Of a DNA stretch of 64,000 nucleotides, positions 45,601-60,821 are shown piece by piece (the stretch's first letter is position 1; each line of letters opens with the position of its first letter). The DNA comes from Sipunculus nudus (taxonomy: Eukaryota; Annelida; Sipuncula; Golfingiida; Sipunculidae), in NCBI GenBank assembly GCA_026874595.1, contig CM049310.1:36287558-36351557 (forward strand), given 5' to 3'. Made by a program: the position numbers and the translations under genes. A model generated the notes under the pieces. It ran no database searches. It worked only from the letters and a program-made list of their open reading frames with translations, and was not told the DNA's origin.

Positions 45601-48600
45601 AAGTCTGGGATCTGTGGGGTCTGGGTTTTACTCACTGCCGGTTATTCATGTCTAAGCTGTCTTCAAGCTACACAAGGAATATGGGCCCCAACATATTTGG
45701 ACAATCCAAAGATTGGTAATACTAAAGAATCGCAGCCTACATTATGTACCTCAATGATAAATACATGTAGCTAAACAAGGGACCCATGGGTCACTGTGCT
45801 CAGTTGAAGTTGACCTTGAAGTTAAAAATCTAAAATAATATCAAATGGAGATAAAGTCTGAGAGGAACAGGTAATATAGGTCATGAATTGTTGGTATGAC
45901 TGAAGATATTGTAGCAAATATCGACATGAGAATAACTGTACACTTGTGACAGCAGGGGTGCTGGACCAGTGTGGCATCACTAATAAGGTTACCCAGGCAG
46001 GGCTGTAGTGACCAGAAGCTAGCAGCCTAGAGATGCAAAAGAATATAATAGAGCCTCTGAAAAAAACTTTAATAATTAGCTTATAATGTTTGAGCTTTCA
46101 TTTTAAATTTAAATTTTAAATTCAGTATTCAATAGATTAATTACCTTATGTGTACCTGCTGTGAAAATTAAATCAAATGTACATAATGGAAAAACATGCC
46201 ATTGCCAAAGTCTGGCAAAATTTAAGGTACTAATTTTATATTAATGCTAATAAATTATAAAATTTGCAAAATTCAGATCTTATTTTGGGAATACAATTGA
46301 ATCCTGATTAAATAAATTCATATACCTGAAAAAAATCTCTAGCTTCAACACACAAGTGAGTAAATATATTTCCTGATTTTAACAAAGTGCATTATATCAG
46401 GGCCCATAACTTCTATAAATTAAGTAATACTGACTTAATTTCTGACATGAACATAGAAACTAAATATGGGAATATTAATGGTAAATATGAAGAAAAATAT
46501 CAGTAGTTTTATATTAGGCAGTCCTGATAATAGGTTTTTAATGGTAAATTGAGGTTACCTTAATTTCTCAAAGGAACAAAATTGCCTGCCGCTGGGCCCT
46601 GGTGGCCAACACTTGGTCGATTTGAGGCCAGCAGCAAATATGAACACTGTATCTCACTAAAATCTAAGAGAACCTAGAAATTTCTGGCACTAGAGATGCC
46701 TTAGTATCCCCAGACATATAATAGGCTCCTGTGACCTTCACCTTTGACCTTGTGCCATCAAAATTGATAGGGGTCTTCCTCTACTGACTGGTGAACTATA
46801 TGTGCAAGATGAAAGGTCTGAGATGAAAACTTTAGCTGAAAATGCATAAAAAATCTTTTTAAAGATGTGTCCTGTGACCTTGACCTTTGACCAAGTGACC
46901 CCAAATCAATTGGGATCTTGCTTTTTTATGGGACATATATAAATCAACTTTGAAATCCATACATTAAAAAAAGCTGGAATTATCATCTGGAATCTAATTT
47001 TCTGACACATAACTCCTGCGGCCTTGACCTTTGACCTTGTGACTCCAAAATTGATATGGATCATTCCCTATTGGCAAGTGAGCTATATGTTTAAGCTGGA
47101 AGATCTGGGATGAAAAGTTTAGCTTAAAATGCATCCACAATATCTTTAAAGATATGAGTCCAGTGCCCTTGACCTTTGACCTCATGAACCTAGAACCTAT
47201 AGGGTTCTTACTTCAGTGGTGGGCCATTCATAAGTCATGTTTGAAATCCAAATGGCTATCAACACTAGAGATATCATAAGAGGTGTGCGATTTTCACCAA
47301 ATATAATACAGGGAAGGATATTAAGTATAATATAATATAATAATAATATAATATAAGTATAATATAGAGAAAACTAGAAACAATTTATATACTACTAAGC
47401 CTAAGGCTTATTAACATAGTAATGAGGGGCCCAGCAGCTGAAATGGTGCTCTCCGGTACACAGTGCGGCTGATACAGTTGACTATACAGCGTCAGTGCCA
47501 ATCAGTGGCTCATTTGAGCTGGCGAACGAAATTGCCTGCCGCTGGGCCCTGGCGCCCGACACTTGGTCGATTTGAGGCCACTAGCCAATATCAACAGCGG
47601 CAAACTTCCCTATACCACTGTAGACACACAAGCTCCCATGGGGTTTCTGAATTTATGTTTCATGGCAGTTATTTTCAAGTTTCTATTGAATGTAAAAGAG
47701 GGTGCTGTTATTCAACTCACATATTATGCTTCCATGGTGGACCCGTACTTTTCAAGTACATGAGTGAGATGTATATGTACAATTCAAGCACTGAACATTT
47801 TGAACCTGGGTGCATGCGCCAATGACACAAACGTCACTGCTGAAATATGTCATGGGTGCACACAACACAACAAGGGACCCATGGGTCACGGCACTCAACT
47901 GGTTTGAAATTTTTGCAAATGCAAAATATTCTATTGTAATGTTTTTTCATTTATATAAGCATATGAGAACCTAAGAGGAAAGGGGCCCTCCTACTGGGTT
48001 ATATTAAAATTCTAAATATACGGTTGCAAACTAATACTCTGACAAGACTGTCATGTAGAAAAATGAAAAATTTACAGACGGACAGGCAAGTGGACAGAAT
48101 GGACTAATACCTTTATTTCACTATCAAAGGGATAATGCATTTAAGTTTATATATAAGCCTATTTTTTTAGCATATCCACTTTTTCCATTAATAGTTTTTA
48201 TCTGATTCATTTTTTTTTATTTACAAGTTTTATAAATTTGTAATAAAAAAACTTAAAATATAAGTTAAAATATTAGAATTCTAAGTTGCAATCATTATAT
48301 ATCCAGAGTGTGGCTCATATTGGGTCATATTATGCATACACATATATTTTATTATTTTTAAATCACAAATGTTTAAACTGAATTTAAACATGGCATCTAC
48401 AAGATTATTCCTTGAATCACTATTTAAAAGTTTTGCACATTGGAGTTTTCAGTACATGCTTAATTTTATTCACCGAAATTAAAAAAAGGTTCAGTAAATT
48501 TGACAAAAGAAAAAACATCTTTTCAAATAAAATATACACACTGTTGGTTGAATGAGGGACAAACAATATCATTGTGCTAATTACTATCTCAGCTATGATT

Positions 48601-51600
48601 TATTACTGGAATTAATAGTCAATTTCACACACCTGGTGAAGTTTTTACTCTTATAAAGTAAGGAATTACTCATCCACACTTTCATAGCAATACACATCTT
48701 TGTGGACACAATTAAATGTGCACTTTAATCATTGTAACCCTGGTGGTACAATACAAAATCTAAAATGTAGCATAGCCAAGAATAAAACAAAATACAGAAA
48801 ATTATAACATTCATCTAGTTAATGCACCATCTGGGGGGGGGGAGTGCAAGGGAGAGGGGAAGCCTGCTAGTAGTGGCCAAGCTGAGCCAAGGCAAGCTGC
48901 CTGGGGTGGGTTACATAATGCAAGTGAAGGCTGTGTTACTAGATGGGCTACATGTAAACAACACTTGACATGGTGTACGAAAACTTGAATAAATGCTACT
49001 CTTTTCAATCAATTCCTTTGAAATTTCAGATTTTAAAAGATTAAATCATTATGTATATGTGCTGTGAAAATTAAATCAACAGTGCTTACAGGGAAAAAAC
49101 GTGCCATTGCCGAAGTTGGACAAAATTTAAGGTATTGATTTTTCATTTATGCTAATAACTTGAAAAATTTGAAAAATTCAGATCTAATTTTGGGTAAACA
49201 ATTGAATCTTGATTAAATAAAGTTATATTCCTGAAAAAAAGTCTCCAGCTTCAGCAATTCTCATGTTAGGTGAGTAAATATATTTCCTGATTTTTTAAAA
49301 ATTGCATTATATTTGGGCCCATAACTTCAAAATAATACCCAATACTGACCTAATTTTTTATATGTTCATAGAAAATGTATGGAAGAATATGAATACTTAA
49401 TATGATCAAAAACAGATCAGTGGTTTTGATATTAGGCAGTCTTGAAGTGTAACAATGGCTTTTTTTATGGAAAAAAGAGGTTTTTCCTTAATATCTCTAA
49501 GGAACGAAGTCCTAATGACCCAATTTTCGGTATGGTAGGAGATTTTGGGGACATCTAATGAAATGCGAAATTTTGGATTCATAAGTCCAACGGTTTTAAA
49601 CGTGCCCTGTTAACGGACAGACAGACGGACGACAATGAAAACACCTGCTGCCATCTGTCTGGTTTATGAGAAAACTCTCCAAGATGGATTGACATACCAA
49701 ATGTCAGACCAATACCTTGAATCACTCCAAAGATATGAGCAATTTTCTCCCAAAGCAAATGTAAAGATGGAAACCACAGGAAAACTATCACAGATTGCAC
49801 CACTGCTCTTGAGTACAAGATGGAGGAGTCAAAGATCTATGGATATGTACAATTTCAGGCCAATACGGCACACCAATCTACAATTGTCCAAGATCCAATT
49901 GTCTTATATCTTGACCTACTCCTGTGATACAACCAATTTTCACCCAGAGCACATGTACAAATAGACGCCACAGGAACTAGATTGTAGATGGTGCCACCAG
50001 TCTTGAGTATAAGATGGAGGAGTCCAAGATCTATGGATATGCACAATTTCAGGCCAATACTACAAATTACAATGTACTCCTGAAAAAAGGCATTATATAA
50101 TTTATTCGACAACAAGGGACCCATGGGTCACGGCGCTCAGCTGATCATGATTGGACCATAAATGTATCACCATTGTGATACTATATTGAGAATATAAAGC
50201 TTAGAATATCATGGTCATGTTGGGCTTTTATAAAGGAATATAATGTAATATGTTAGTAAATGATATATGAAATAACCTGACTGATGGATTAATATGGAGT
50301 AAAATATAGTGGTTTATTTTTTATTTATTTGGAAGGGGTCAAAAAAAGCAATTTATTTGAGCAAATATGAATGCAATGACAGTATGCTAAGCAGTGGTAT
50401 AATGATGATAAGGCTATTTGTTGAAGGATCTATAGTGTATGGAAAACTGCAAGAGTTCAATTTGACAGATACAAGGTTATGATTAACTATGCTGATGAGG
50501 GGATTTATGAATTTGTGACTGTATGACATAATATCTTGACAAGATCGGTCTTGACAAGGTGCATTATTTTGATGCCCCTCACGTCTACATATTACACAAT
50601 ATTGACATAATTTCTGGCATGTACATAGGTACCTATGGACAAATGGTCAACAGTACTGAACCACCTGGAAGGTTAAAATCTTAAAAATATGATGAAATGT
50701 AGATAATGTTTGAGAGGAAGAGGTAATCTGGGCAATGGTTGTTTTATATGATTGAATAATGTTGCAAATAATATTTGAGACCTGACCATGCCTTTCCATT
50801 GGTTACCTTTTTGATAAGCTGTTGACAGTTCAACAGTTTACACATTTGTCTGATGAGATCCAATTATTTTGGTAAACCTTTTTTATCGATTTTATGATAT
50901 GTATACAGTTGCCATAACGTCCCCATTCCACAGGCGCAGTGACTTGATGGGGGGGGTGGGGGGGGGGGGGGGGTGTTGTGCTATGATCAGAGTTACAACG
51001 CCTCTGTCTCTCTGTAGATATTTTCTTTAATTATTAAATTTTATGCTATAGCCATAGAACTATTGTTCACAGTGCCAAGGAGCAAATCCTCAGTGGGATG
51101 AAGAAGGGGATGGTGAGAGTTACAACACCCTTGCATATACATACAGGAAATGAATATAATTCAACAGTGCTTATAAAAAAAAAGTTTATTCATGAACATT
51201 AAATATTTAAAACAGACAGAAAGATGGAGAAACAAAGCAAATAATTTTTTTTCCCCATTCTACTGAGCCAAGAAAAAATTAACAATATTTGCATTTATTC
51301 CTTTTTTTCATTACATAATTTTAATCCAAGTTTCCGAATATTACTATAAATTTACAGTATAACATACATGTGATTGTGAATATTTTAGTTGATTCACATT
51401 TCTAAATTGCATCAACATTTATAGCTAATGTATCTAGTTTATAGTACCTGTCAACAGAATGGGATGGAGGGAGGAAGGGAGGCAATTAGGGAGAGAGAGA
51501 GAGAGAGATAGAGAGAGAGAGAAAGAGAGAAAGAAAGATGGAGAAAGAAAGAGTAAAAGCAGAGGAGGGAGAGAGAGAGAGAGAGAGAGAGAGACCTAGA

Positions 51601-54600
51601 CTGCCAGAGAGAGAGAGAGAAAGAGAAAGAGAGAGGCTATCTGATAATTACTGCCTGACCCAGTCTTACCCAGACACTCACAGTGGCAGTAGGTCAGACC
51701 TGAAGGTGTTATGTAACTGCCCAGTACACTGCATTTATACTGATCTGATTTAAACAATGAAGACATGGTACCTGGAAACTTGAGTTTTTGATCAATTGGT
51801 TTCAAATTTCAGATTTTAACAGATGAAATGTCAATGTGTAAATGCTGTGAAACTTAAATCCACAGCACAAACAGGAAAAATTTGAATATTTATATTTTTT
51901 TAAATGATATCAGGAAAAAAAAGAAAAGTATTCTCAGCTATAAAACAAATATGTGTTAAAATTAATCCAAGGATAAAAAACCCAATATATTATACCAGGA
52001 GCAAACTGGAGTTGGGAATGTTTAATTTTTTTAGATTAATTTAATATAGTCAACTGCATCCTTGTCTATCATAATCTTGCTTCATATAATCCCTAATAGT
52101 AAACAACAATTTATTTTAATTATTTATTTTTCATTTTTATGGTTGAAATGAAAAATACCCAATGGTGACTGCATGGTATCATTTGAAATACAATTTTGGC
52201 CATCCATGGAAGATCCATAAATGATCAGTAATTGCAAGGTAATCCCCTGTAACTCATTGACTATAAATTCCTTTTCCATTTATTTTTTTTAAGTTCTTAT
52301 CATAACCAAGAATTTTTATTGAAGAAAGTTTATTGTTATGTTTATGGCCTAAACAAATACTAGTGGAGGGGATTGGACAGTTAGATCCAGTTGAAGCCAC
52401 CCAAGAGCTGGCTTGCTGCAGAGTGCCTCGCTTCAAGCATGCATAATTGGCCTGAAAGGTCAATGTGGGGACATAAAAGAGGGGCTCCAGTACAGCCAAG
52501 GTGTGATATGGTCTCATAAAAACTTTAATAAAAGCTAGTTTTTGACTAATTCCTTTTATAACTTCAGAATTTAGAAGCTAAAATCCTTACATGTGCAAGA
52601 TATGAAAATTAAATCAACAGTGCTTACAGGGAAAAAACATGCCATGGCCAAAGTTGGGCAAAATTTAAGGTACTGATTTTATATTTATGCCAATAACTTA
52701 TAAAATTTGAAAAATTCAGAACTAATTTTGGGAATACAATTGAATCTTGATTAAATAATGTTATATACCTGGCAAAAAATCTCTACCTTCAGCAATTTTC
52801 ATGTTAAGAGAGTAAATATATTTCTTGATTTTTTACAAAGTGCATTATGTTTGGGCCTAGAACTTAAAACAATTACACAATACTGACATCATTTCTGGCA
52901 TATGCATAGCGAAAGTGTAGAAAAATATGTATATTATATATGATCAAAGTCTGATCAGTGGTTTTGATATAAGCAAACTTAAAGTGTAACAATGGGTTTT
53001 TAATGGAAAAATGAAGTTTTTTTCTTAATATCTCGAAGGAATGCAGTCCTAGTGACCAAACTTTTAGTATGGTAGAGGATTTGGGGGACATCTAACTGTA
53101 TGCAAAATTTAAGGAACTTAGAGCTGAAGCTGGGGAGCTGAGCTCTAGTAAACTGCATAACACTAGCTTGATGTAAACAATATGTGACATGGTGCTTGAA
53201 AACTTGAATAAAATCTAGTTTTTGATCAACTGGTTTCAAATTTTTTGTTTTAACAGTTGAAATGGTAACAAAAACATGCTTTGAAAACTAAATCCACAGC
53301 AGTTACAGGAAAAAAACGTGCCATGGTCAAACTTGGGCAAAATTTAAGGTACCAATTTTATATTTTTGCCCATATTTAAAAAAATTTAACAGATTTTGAT
53401 CTAATTTTTGGTATACAATTAAATTTTGATTATTTAGAGTAGTATTACTGAAAAAAAGTTCCTACCTTTAACACTTTTGGTCTTAAGTGACCAAATATCT
53501 TTCCTCATTTTCTTACAAAGTCCATTATGTTTGGGCCCATAACTTTTTTAAATTAAATAATACTGACTTAATTTATGGCATGTACATAGGAACCATATAG
53601 AGGAATATTTATGGTAAAAATGAAGAAAACCAGATGAGTGGTTTTGATATTAGGCAGTCCTGAAGTGTGAAAATAGATTTCTAATAAAAAATTGAGGTTT
53701 TTCCTTAATATCTCGAAGGAACAAAGTCCTATTGACCCAATTTTCGGCATGGTAGGAGATTTAGGGGACATCTAACTGTATGCCGAATTTCAGATTCGTA
53801 GGTCCAATGGTGTTGAAATGTGCCAGTCTTACGGACGGACATCCGGACAGACGGACGGACGACGGACAATGGACCACGGCTATAGCTCAGATGACTTATA
53901 GTCAGCTGAGCTAAAAATGGAAAGATGAGTGGCGCCAACTGTCTGGTTTACGAGAAAACTTTCCAAATGAATGAACATGCCAAATTTCAGAACAATACTT
54001 TGACCCACTCCTGAGATATGAGCAATTCTTTCCTAAAACAAAGGTACAGATGGAAGCCACCTGAAAACAATTGCAGATGCCACTGCCAGTCTTGAGTACA
54101 TGAAGGAGAAGTCCAAGATCTATGGATATGTACTCCTGAGAAAAGTGCATTCTACATTATTCTACAAAACAGGAAGGTAGGTGGCCCCACCTGTCTGGTA
54201 TATGAGAAAACTTTCCAAGATCGATAATTTTGCCAAATTTCAGACCAATACCTTGACCCACTCCTGAGATATCAGCAATTTTCACCCAAAGTATAAGTAC
54301 AGATATAGGATACCACAAGAAAATGATCGCAGATGGTGCCACGAGTCTTGAGTATAAGATTGAGGAGTCCAAGATCTATGTATATGCAAAATTTCAGGCC
54401 AACACTGCAAATCACTCCTGAGAAAGGGGCATTACAAAGGGGTTGGACCTTGCAACCCTGTTTTCACCAAATTTCCAAGATCCTGGGACCACACAAAAAC
54501 GTTAATAAACTAGAAACGGATGCCATTGTAGCAGATATTCACCAGACAAACCTTTATAGGATTTATCTTGTACTGCCATCTGTATACAGAAGTGGTCCCT

Positions 54601-56645
54601 ACTCATGATAACTTTGAAATTATAACAGACTTGCATTGACTTGTTTAAAATAATACAATGAACTTAACAAAGAAACACCACACCAAGCTGTTAGAGTAGT
54701 CAGAACATAGGCCTCTTCCAATCCTGGCACTGTTCCAAAGCCATTCATACGGCTGATATAATCTTGGCCAATGGCCAACATCCAGGCACTGGCAAATCTT
54801 GGCAATCTGCCAATGGTAAATCAAGGGCCACCATTTGTACACAGAAGTGGTCCCTACTTGTAATAACTTTGAAATAAATTTTCCCAATACAAAATGCTTT
54901 TCAGCTGACTTTTTATAAAAATAAATAATGAATATATGAAAAAAATATTACAGATGCATACTGAATGCAAAATTATAGTACAGATACATATCATTGATTG
55001 TGAAATCTTGAATTGAGTATGGGTACCAATTATTTATAATTCATGTACAGCCAGAGAGCTGATTACCCATGGTTGTAAACATCTACCTGGTATGATGACC
55101 AATCTTAATCAAAATTCTAAATTTTCTAACAGCTTTTAAAAAAAATCATTCTTGTCAATATTAATCACACATAACCTGAAATCTGGTGGCATGATGTAAT
55201 AGATGTTGATAAACTGGTGCCATGCTAGATGTAACTGCTTCACACAGCTGACATATATGGTAAAATTATTCAATTCGATCTCCATAATTCAGCCAAAAAT
55301 GATTCATGTGGAACCATAAAAGTCAATTATTATAAGAATTATTCTGGGGATTTTTCTTGTAAAATATAAAACAAATTGGCTTCAGTGGCATCAGTTGCAA
55401 AATATTTTTGGCAGGTGTATAACTCATATAGGGAAATACAGCAAACTGGCTTAGTTCAGCTTCCCATAACTCTGCCAAAAATCACTGAACCAAAACCATT
55501 TGATCAAACTTGAAATATGAACATCTGAGGATCATTGATGTGTGAAATTAAAAGAATTTTCTCCTTGTGGTTTTTGAGAAGATCTTTGTAGCCACTAAGC
55601 TAAAATTGGCTGTTATGGCATAGGACTAAATTCAGCTTCATAATTCCCATAACTTGGCCAAAAGTCACTGAACAGAGACCATTTGAACAAACTTCAGAAA
55701 GGACTACCCTAGGATCATTTCTTTGCAATATTGAACAATTTGGCCACATGGTTTCAGAGAAGAAGTTTTTTGTAGCCCTCAGTATGATATGGGAACCGAT
55801 GACCCCCATACAAAAAAGGCTGATTCAGGTGGTGCCACAATACCTCAATTTCAGATTATAAGGCCTATGACTTAGGTGACCAACATTGGCATAAAATTTG
55901 GATGATGATAGCTCCAGCCGTTTCTGTAATTTTAGTATGCTGTTTTTGAACAGATGACTAAGTTCAACTTCCTGTACCTCATCCAAAAATCACCGAACTG
56001 GAACCATTTGAACAAACTTTAGAGAGAATGTTTCTGGGATTATTTCTGTGAAATATTGGACAATTTGACTGGACGGTTTTGGAGAAGATTTTTTTAAAGG
56101 TTTTGGCCCTAGTTTGTTGCGGAATCCACAACTTTGATAAGGTCACACTTTGATGGAGAGGAGCAGAGCGAATCGGGATAAAGCGTCTTGGGACGAGACA
56201 ACAGCGCTGACAGATAGTAAACAATGCAATGATCTATATCACAGATAAATGGAGTCCGTACGTGTCGGGCTACGCAATCGCATAAGCTCACAGCTTCGCT
56301 TATAGGAAATGTGCGGGATACAAGGTAGATATAACTTTAAACGGAGAGAGTAAAACCTAACAAGCAAAGAGGGCCATAAAATGGGTCGGTGTGGCCCTTA
56401 CCAGCTTACACCGTCAGTTGCACCGTCACGCTTCAATGGGCGGGGTTGCAAACTGGTCATGGCGATCTCGGCCAGATTAAAGACGTTTGTCAATAAATGT
56501 AGCAAAAATATTAATACAGTACCTTGTAATAAACAATACCAGTGTTTTTCTTTACGTCATCGAGCGAGAGAAACTGAAGAGGTTCCGTCATGTGCGGCTC
56601 CCGCTGATCGGCATCACTGGTGTCCATATACCATGCACGCACCAT
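42529..56645 (-). CDS. ADI1: Acireductone dioxygenase, copy B (four exons)
   Basis: The coding sequence joins 56523-56645, 44191-44307, 43209-43388 and 42529-42645 on the minus strand. Exon lengths, splice sites and phases are as in copy A. Comparing the exons base by base shows only one difference, a silent CCC to CCT proline codon in exon 4 (42606), so the 178-residue product is predicted identical, with ligands His88, His90, Glu94 and His133 intact. The copy has its own promoter-like region (56646-56818) and minisatellite. Its 3' flank changes at 42327: beyond that point it runs into the family E repeat instead of the native flank seen for copy A. Confidence 0.95.
43209..43388 (-). CDS. 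ADI1: ADI1 copy B, exon 3 (metal-binding core)
   Basis: Residues 81-140, identical to copy A, with the HxHxxxE and downstream His ligands. Confidence 0.96.
44191..44307 (-). CDS. ADI1: ADI1 copy B, exon 2
   Basis: Residues 42-80, identical to copy A, with CATTGCAG acceptor and GTAACA donor. Confidence 0.95.
45771..46589 (-). mobile_element. Family R, internally deleted copy (copy B)
   Basis: Counterpart of 19012-19830. Confidence 0.65.
46729..47304. repeat. 145-bp tandem repeat with AGGTCA motifs (copy B)
   Basis: Counterpart of 19970-20545. The DR1-type motifs are unchanged. Confidence 0.8.
47867..49638 (-). mobile_element. Family R copy, nearly full length (copy B)
   Basis: Counterpart of 21108-22880, with a shorter G run near 48832. 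Confidence 0.65.
50111..53918 (-). mobile_element. Cluster of three family R copies (copy B)
   Basis: Counterparts of 23353-25130, 25790-26375 and 26450-27160, with the GA microsatellite at 51490-51634. Confidence 0.6.
53923..56103. repeat. Family C and D repeats (copy B)
   Basis: Family C at 53923-54448, the 40-bp direct repeats near 54586 and 54841, and family D at 55258-56103, as in copy A. Confidence 0.6.
56523..56645 (-). CDS. ADI1: ADI1 copy B, exon 1
   Basis: Same sequence as copy A exon 1, from ATG at 56643-56645 to the GTACTG donor. Confidence 0.93.
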
Positions 56646-56820
56646 GTTGCAAAGTTACACGTATACATGTTTAGTTATGTAATATATATATGTTGTGGGA
56701 GGTCTTCACTAGTGTCAAGTTCGATTGGCTCATGGTTCATTTCTCGAGTTTATATAGTTAACCTTTCCTATTCAGCAACCACGGTGTAAAACCACGCTCC
56801 TATTGGTTGAATGAGTGTGT
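56646..56820 (-). promoter_or_regulatory. ADI1: Putative ADI1 proximal promoter, copy B
   Basis: Same as 29888-30062. The CCAAT motifs lie at 56724-56728 and 56802-56806 on the minus strand. Confidence 0.4.
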
Positions 56821-56924
56821 TGCCATAGACTGGTTCCCGTCATAAAAATTAACCTCGAATGAATTTATAATACAAAACTCATCCTGACATACGTCCAGTT
56901 TCTACCCATAATTAGATAACAACA

Positions 56925-56925
<1 letters not shown>

Positions 56926-57012
<87 letters not shown>

Positions 57013-57169
57013 TGTGTTATTGTAAATATTTCTGTATGACTTTCCGTGTATTATTCTTCTGGAAAAATATAATAATAATAATAACAATATTAATAATAAT
57101 AAAATAACAATAATAATAATAATAATAGTAATAATAATAATAATTATTATTATTATTATAATTATTATA
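56926..57169. repeat. Two AAT/ATT inverted blocks (copy B)
   Basis: Counterparts of 30168-30252 and 30308-30411. Confidence 0.9.
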
Positions 57170-59221
57170 ATATCTGAGAGTAAAACCATGCATATATACG
57201 ATATCTGAGAGCAGAAACACGCACATAATTGATATATGAGAGTAGAACCACGCATATATACGATATCTGAGAGCAGAACCACGCATATATTTGTTATCTG
57301 AAGGACGAACCACGCATATATATGATATCTAAGAGGAGAACCACACATATATATGATATCTGAGAGGAGAACCATGCATATATATGATACCTAAGAGGAG
57401 AACCCCGCTTATATATGATATCTAAGAGGAGAACCACGCATATATATGATATCTGAGAGGAGAACCACGCATATATATTATATCTAAGAGGAGAACCCCG
57501 CTTATATGTAATATTTGAGAGGAGAACCACGCATATATATGATATCTGAGAGGAGAACCACACATATATATGATATCTCATAGGAGAACCACGCATATAT
57601 ATATGATATCTAAGAGGAGAGACCCGGTTATTCGTAATATCTGAGAGAAGAACCCCGCTTATATGTAATATCTGAGAGGAGAACCACACATATAAATGAC
57701 ATCTAAGGGGAGAACCACGCATATAGGCCTATATGATATCTTATAGGAGAACCACGCATATATATGATATCTGAAGGAGAACCATGCTGATATATTATAT
57801 CTAAAAGGAGAACCCCGCTTATATGTAATATTTGACAGGAGAGCCACGCTTATATCTGTTATCTAAGAGGAGAACCACGCTTATATGTAATATTTGAAAA
57901 AAGAACCACGCATACATATGATATCTAATGGGAGAGCCACACATATATATGATATCTGAGAGGAGAACCACACATATATATGATATCTAAGAGGAGAACC
58001 CCGCTTATATATGATATCTAAGAGGAGAACCACGCTTATATGTAATATTTGAAAAAAGAACCACGCATATATATGATATCTAAGGGGAGAGCCACACATA
58101 TATATGATATCTGAGAGGAGAACCACACATATATATGATATCTAAGAGGAGAACCCCGATTATATATGATATCTAAGAGGAGAACCACGCATGTATATGA
58201 TATCTGACAGGAGAACCACGCATATATATGATATCTAAGAGGAGAATCCCGCTTATATGTAATATTTGAGAGGAGAACCACACATATATATGATATCTAA
58301 AAGGAGAACCCGGGCCGCTAATATGTAATATTTGAGAGAAGAACCACGCACATATATATGATATCTGAGGGGAGAGTCACACAAATATATAATACCTAAG
58401 AGGAGAACCACACATATATGATATCTAAGAGGAGAACCCCGCTTATATATGATATCTAAGAGGAGAACCACGCTTATATGTAATATTTGAGAAAAGAACC
58501 ACGCATATACATGATATCTAAGGGGAGAGCCACACATATATATGATATCTAAGAGGAGAACCCCGATTATATATTATATCTAAGAGGAGAACCACGCATA
58601 TATATGATATCTGACAGGAGAACCATGCATATATATGATACCTAAGAGGAGAACCTCGCTTATATGTAATATTTGAGAGGAGAACCACGCATATATATGA
58701 TATCTAAGGGGAGAACCACACATATATTTGATATCTAAGAGGAGAACCCCGCTTATATAAGATATCTAAGAGGAGAACCACGCATATATATGATATCTGA
58801 GAGGAGAACCACGCATATATATGATATCTAAGAGGAGAACCCCGCTTATATGCAATATTTGAGAGGAGAACCACGCATATATATGAAAGCTGAGAGGAGA
58901 ACCACACATATATATGATGTCTCATAGGAGAACCACGCATATATATATATGATATCTAAGAGAAGAGACCCGGTTATTCGTAATATCTGAGAGAAGAACC
59001 CCGCTTATATGTAATATCTGAGAGGAGTACCACACATATATATGATATCTAAGGGGAGAGCCAAGCATATAGGCCTATATGATATCTCATAGGAGAACCA
59101 CGCATATATATGATATCTGAAGGAGAACCATGCTTATATATTATATCTAAAAGGAGAACCCTGCTTATATGTAATATTTGACAGGAGAGCCACGCTTATA
59201 AATGTTATCTAAGAGGAGAAC

Positions 59222-59278
<57 letters not shown>

Positions 59279-60241
59279 GATATCTATAAGAGAACCACGA
59301 ATTTATATGATGTCTAAGAGGAAAACCCCGCTTATATAAATGTGTAATATTTGAGAGAAGAACCACGCATATATATGATATCTAAGGGGTTAGCCACACA
59401 TATATATGATATCTAAGAGGAGAACCCCGCTTATATATGATATCTAAGAGGAGAACCACGCATATATATGATATCTGAGAGAAGAGCCACGCATTTATTT
59501 AATATTTGAGAGGAGAACCACGCATATATTTGATATCTAAGAGGAGAACCCCGCTTATATATGATATCAAGAGGAGAACCACGCATATATATGATATCTG
59601 AGTGAAGAGCCACGCATACATGTAATATTTGTGAGGAGAACCACACATATATATGACATCTAAGGGGAGAACCACGCATATAGGCCTATATGATATCTCA
59701 TAGGAGAACCACGCATATATATGATATCTGAAGGAGAACCGTGCGTATATATTATATCTAAGAGGAGAACCCCGCTTGTATGTAATATTTGACAGGAGAG
59801 CCACGCTTACATATGTTATCTAAGAGGAGAACCACACACACACACATATATATATGACATCAGAGAGGAGAACCACGAATATATATGATATCTTAGTCGA
59901 GAACAAAGCATATTTATGATATCTAAGAGGAGAACCAAGCATATATATGATATATGAAATGAGAACCACGCATTTTTATCATATCTAACAGGAGAACCAC
60001 ACTTTTAATTTATATATGATATCTGAGAGGAGAGCCACGCATAATGGTATATGAGAGGAGAACCACGCATAAATATGATATTATCTGAGAGGAGAACCAC
60101 GCTCATATATATGATATCTGAGAGGAGAACCACGCATATATGATAAATGAGAGGAGAACCAAGCATAAATATGATATTATCTGAGAGGAGAACCACACAT
60201 GCATATGTAGGCTATATATAACATCTGAGGGGGAAACCACG
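57170..60241. repeat. Minisatellite with units of about 31 bp, copy B
   Basis: Counterpart of 30412-33504. Apart from the shortened CA/TA array at 59222-59279 and scattered substitutions, unit order is fully kept. Confidence 0.93.
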
Positions 60242-60821
60242 GGTAATTATAGGCCCCCTACAATATTTCTTTTTAAAAAATTCTTAATTGACCATTTAAA
60301 CATCTTTTATGTATTTATTCAGTATGTTTTCATTATTTTTTTTTGCTTCGCCCGCCTTTCTTGTCTAATGCTGGATCAAGTATAATATTCAAGTCTCCCC
60401 CGAGTATGATTGTATTATCAATGTACGGAGTTATGTATGTTCTTAAGGTATCTATCACAGCATCCTTCAGGTGGTCTTTGGTAGGCATGTAAATATTAAC
60501 TAGTGTGAAATTCTCCTCATCAATGACACAATCGATTAGTAATATCCGACCAGAAGGGTCTTTCTGTGATGTGTTAATAGTAATTTTAAGATCGTTGGTC
60601 CACAAAATTACGCCTTTACTTTTATTTGATCCATGCGCAAATTCGATTTTACTACCCCATTCTTGTGACCAAATTGATTCATCTTTAGATATATTATGAG
60701 TTTCCTGTAAAAATGTTACTGTCTTTTTATAATCTCTTAAATATGTAAATATTTTCCGCCTTTTGACATAATTTTTCATTCCTCTTACATTAAGACTGTA
60801 AACTTGGAAATTGAATGACAT
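60242..60821 (-). pseudogene. LINE ORF2 endonuclease remnant, copy B
   Basis: Counterpart of 33505-34084, with the same break in the A run. Confidence 0.85.
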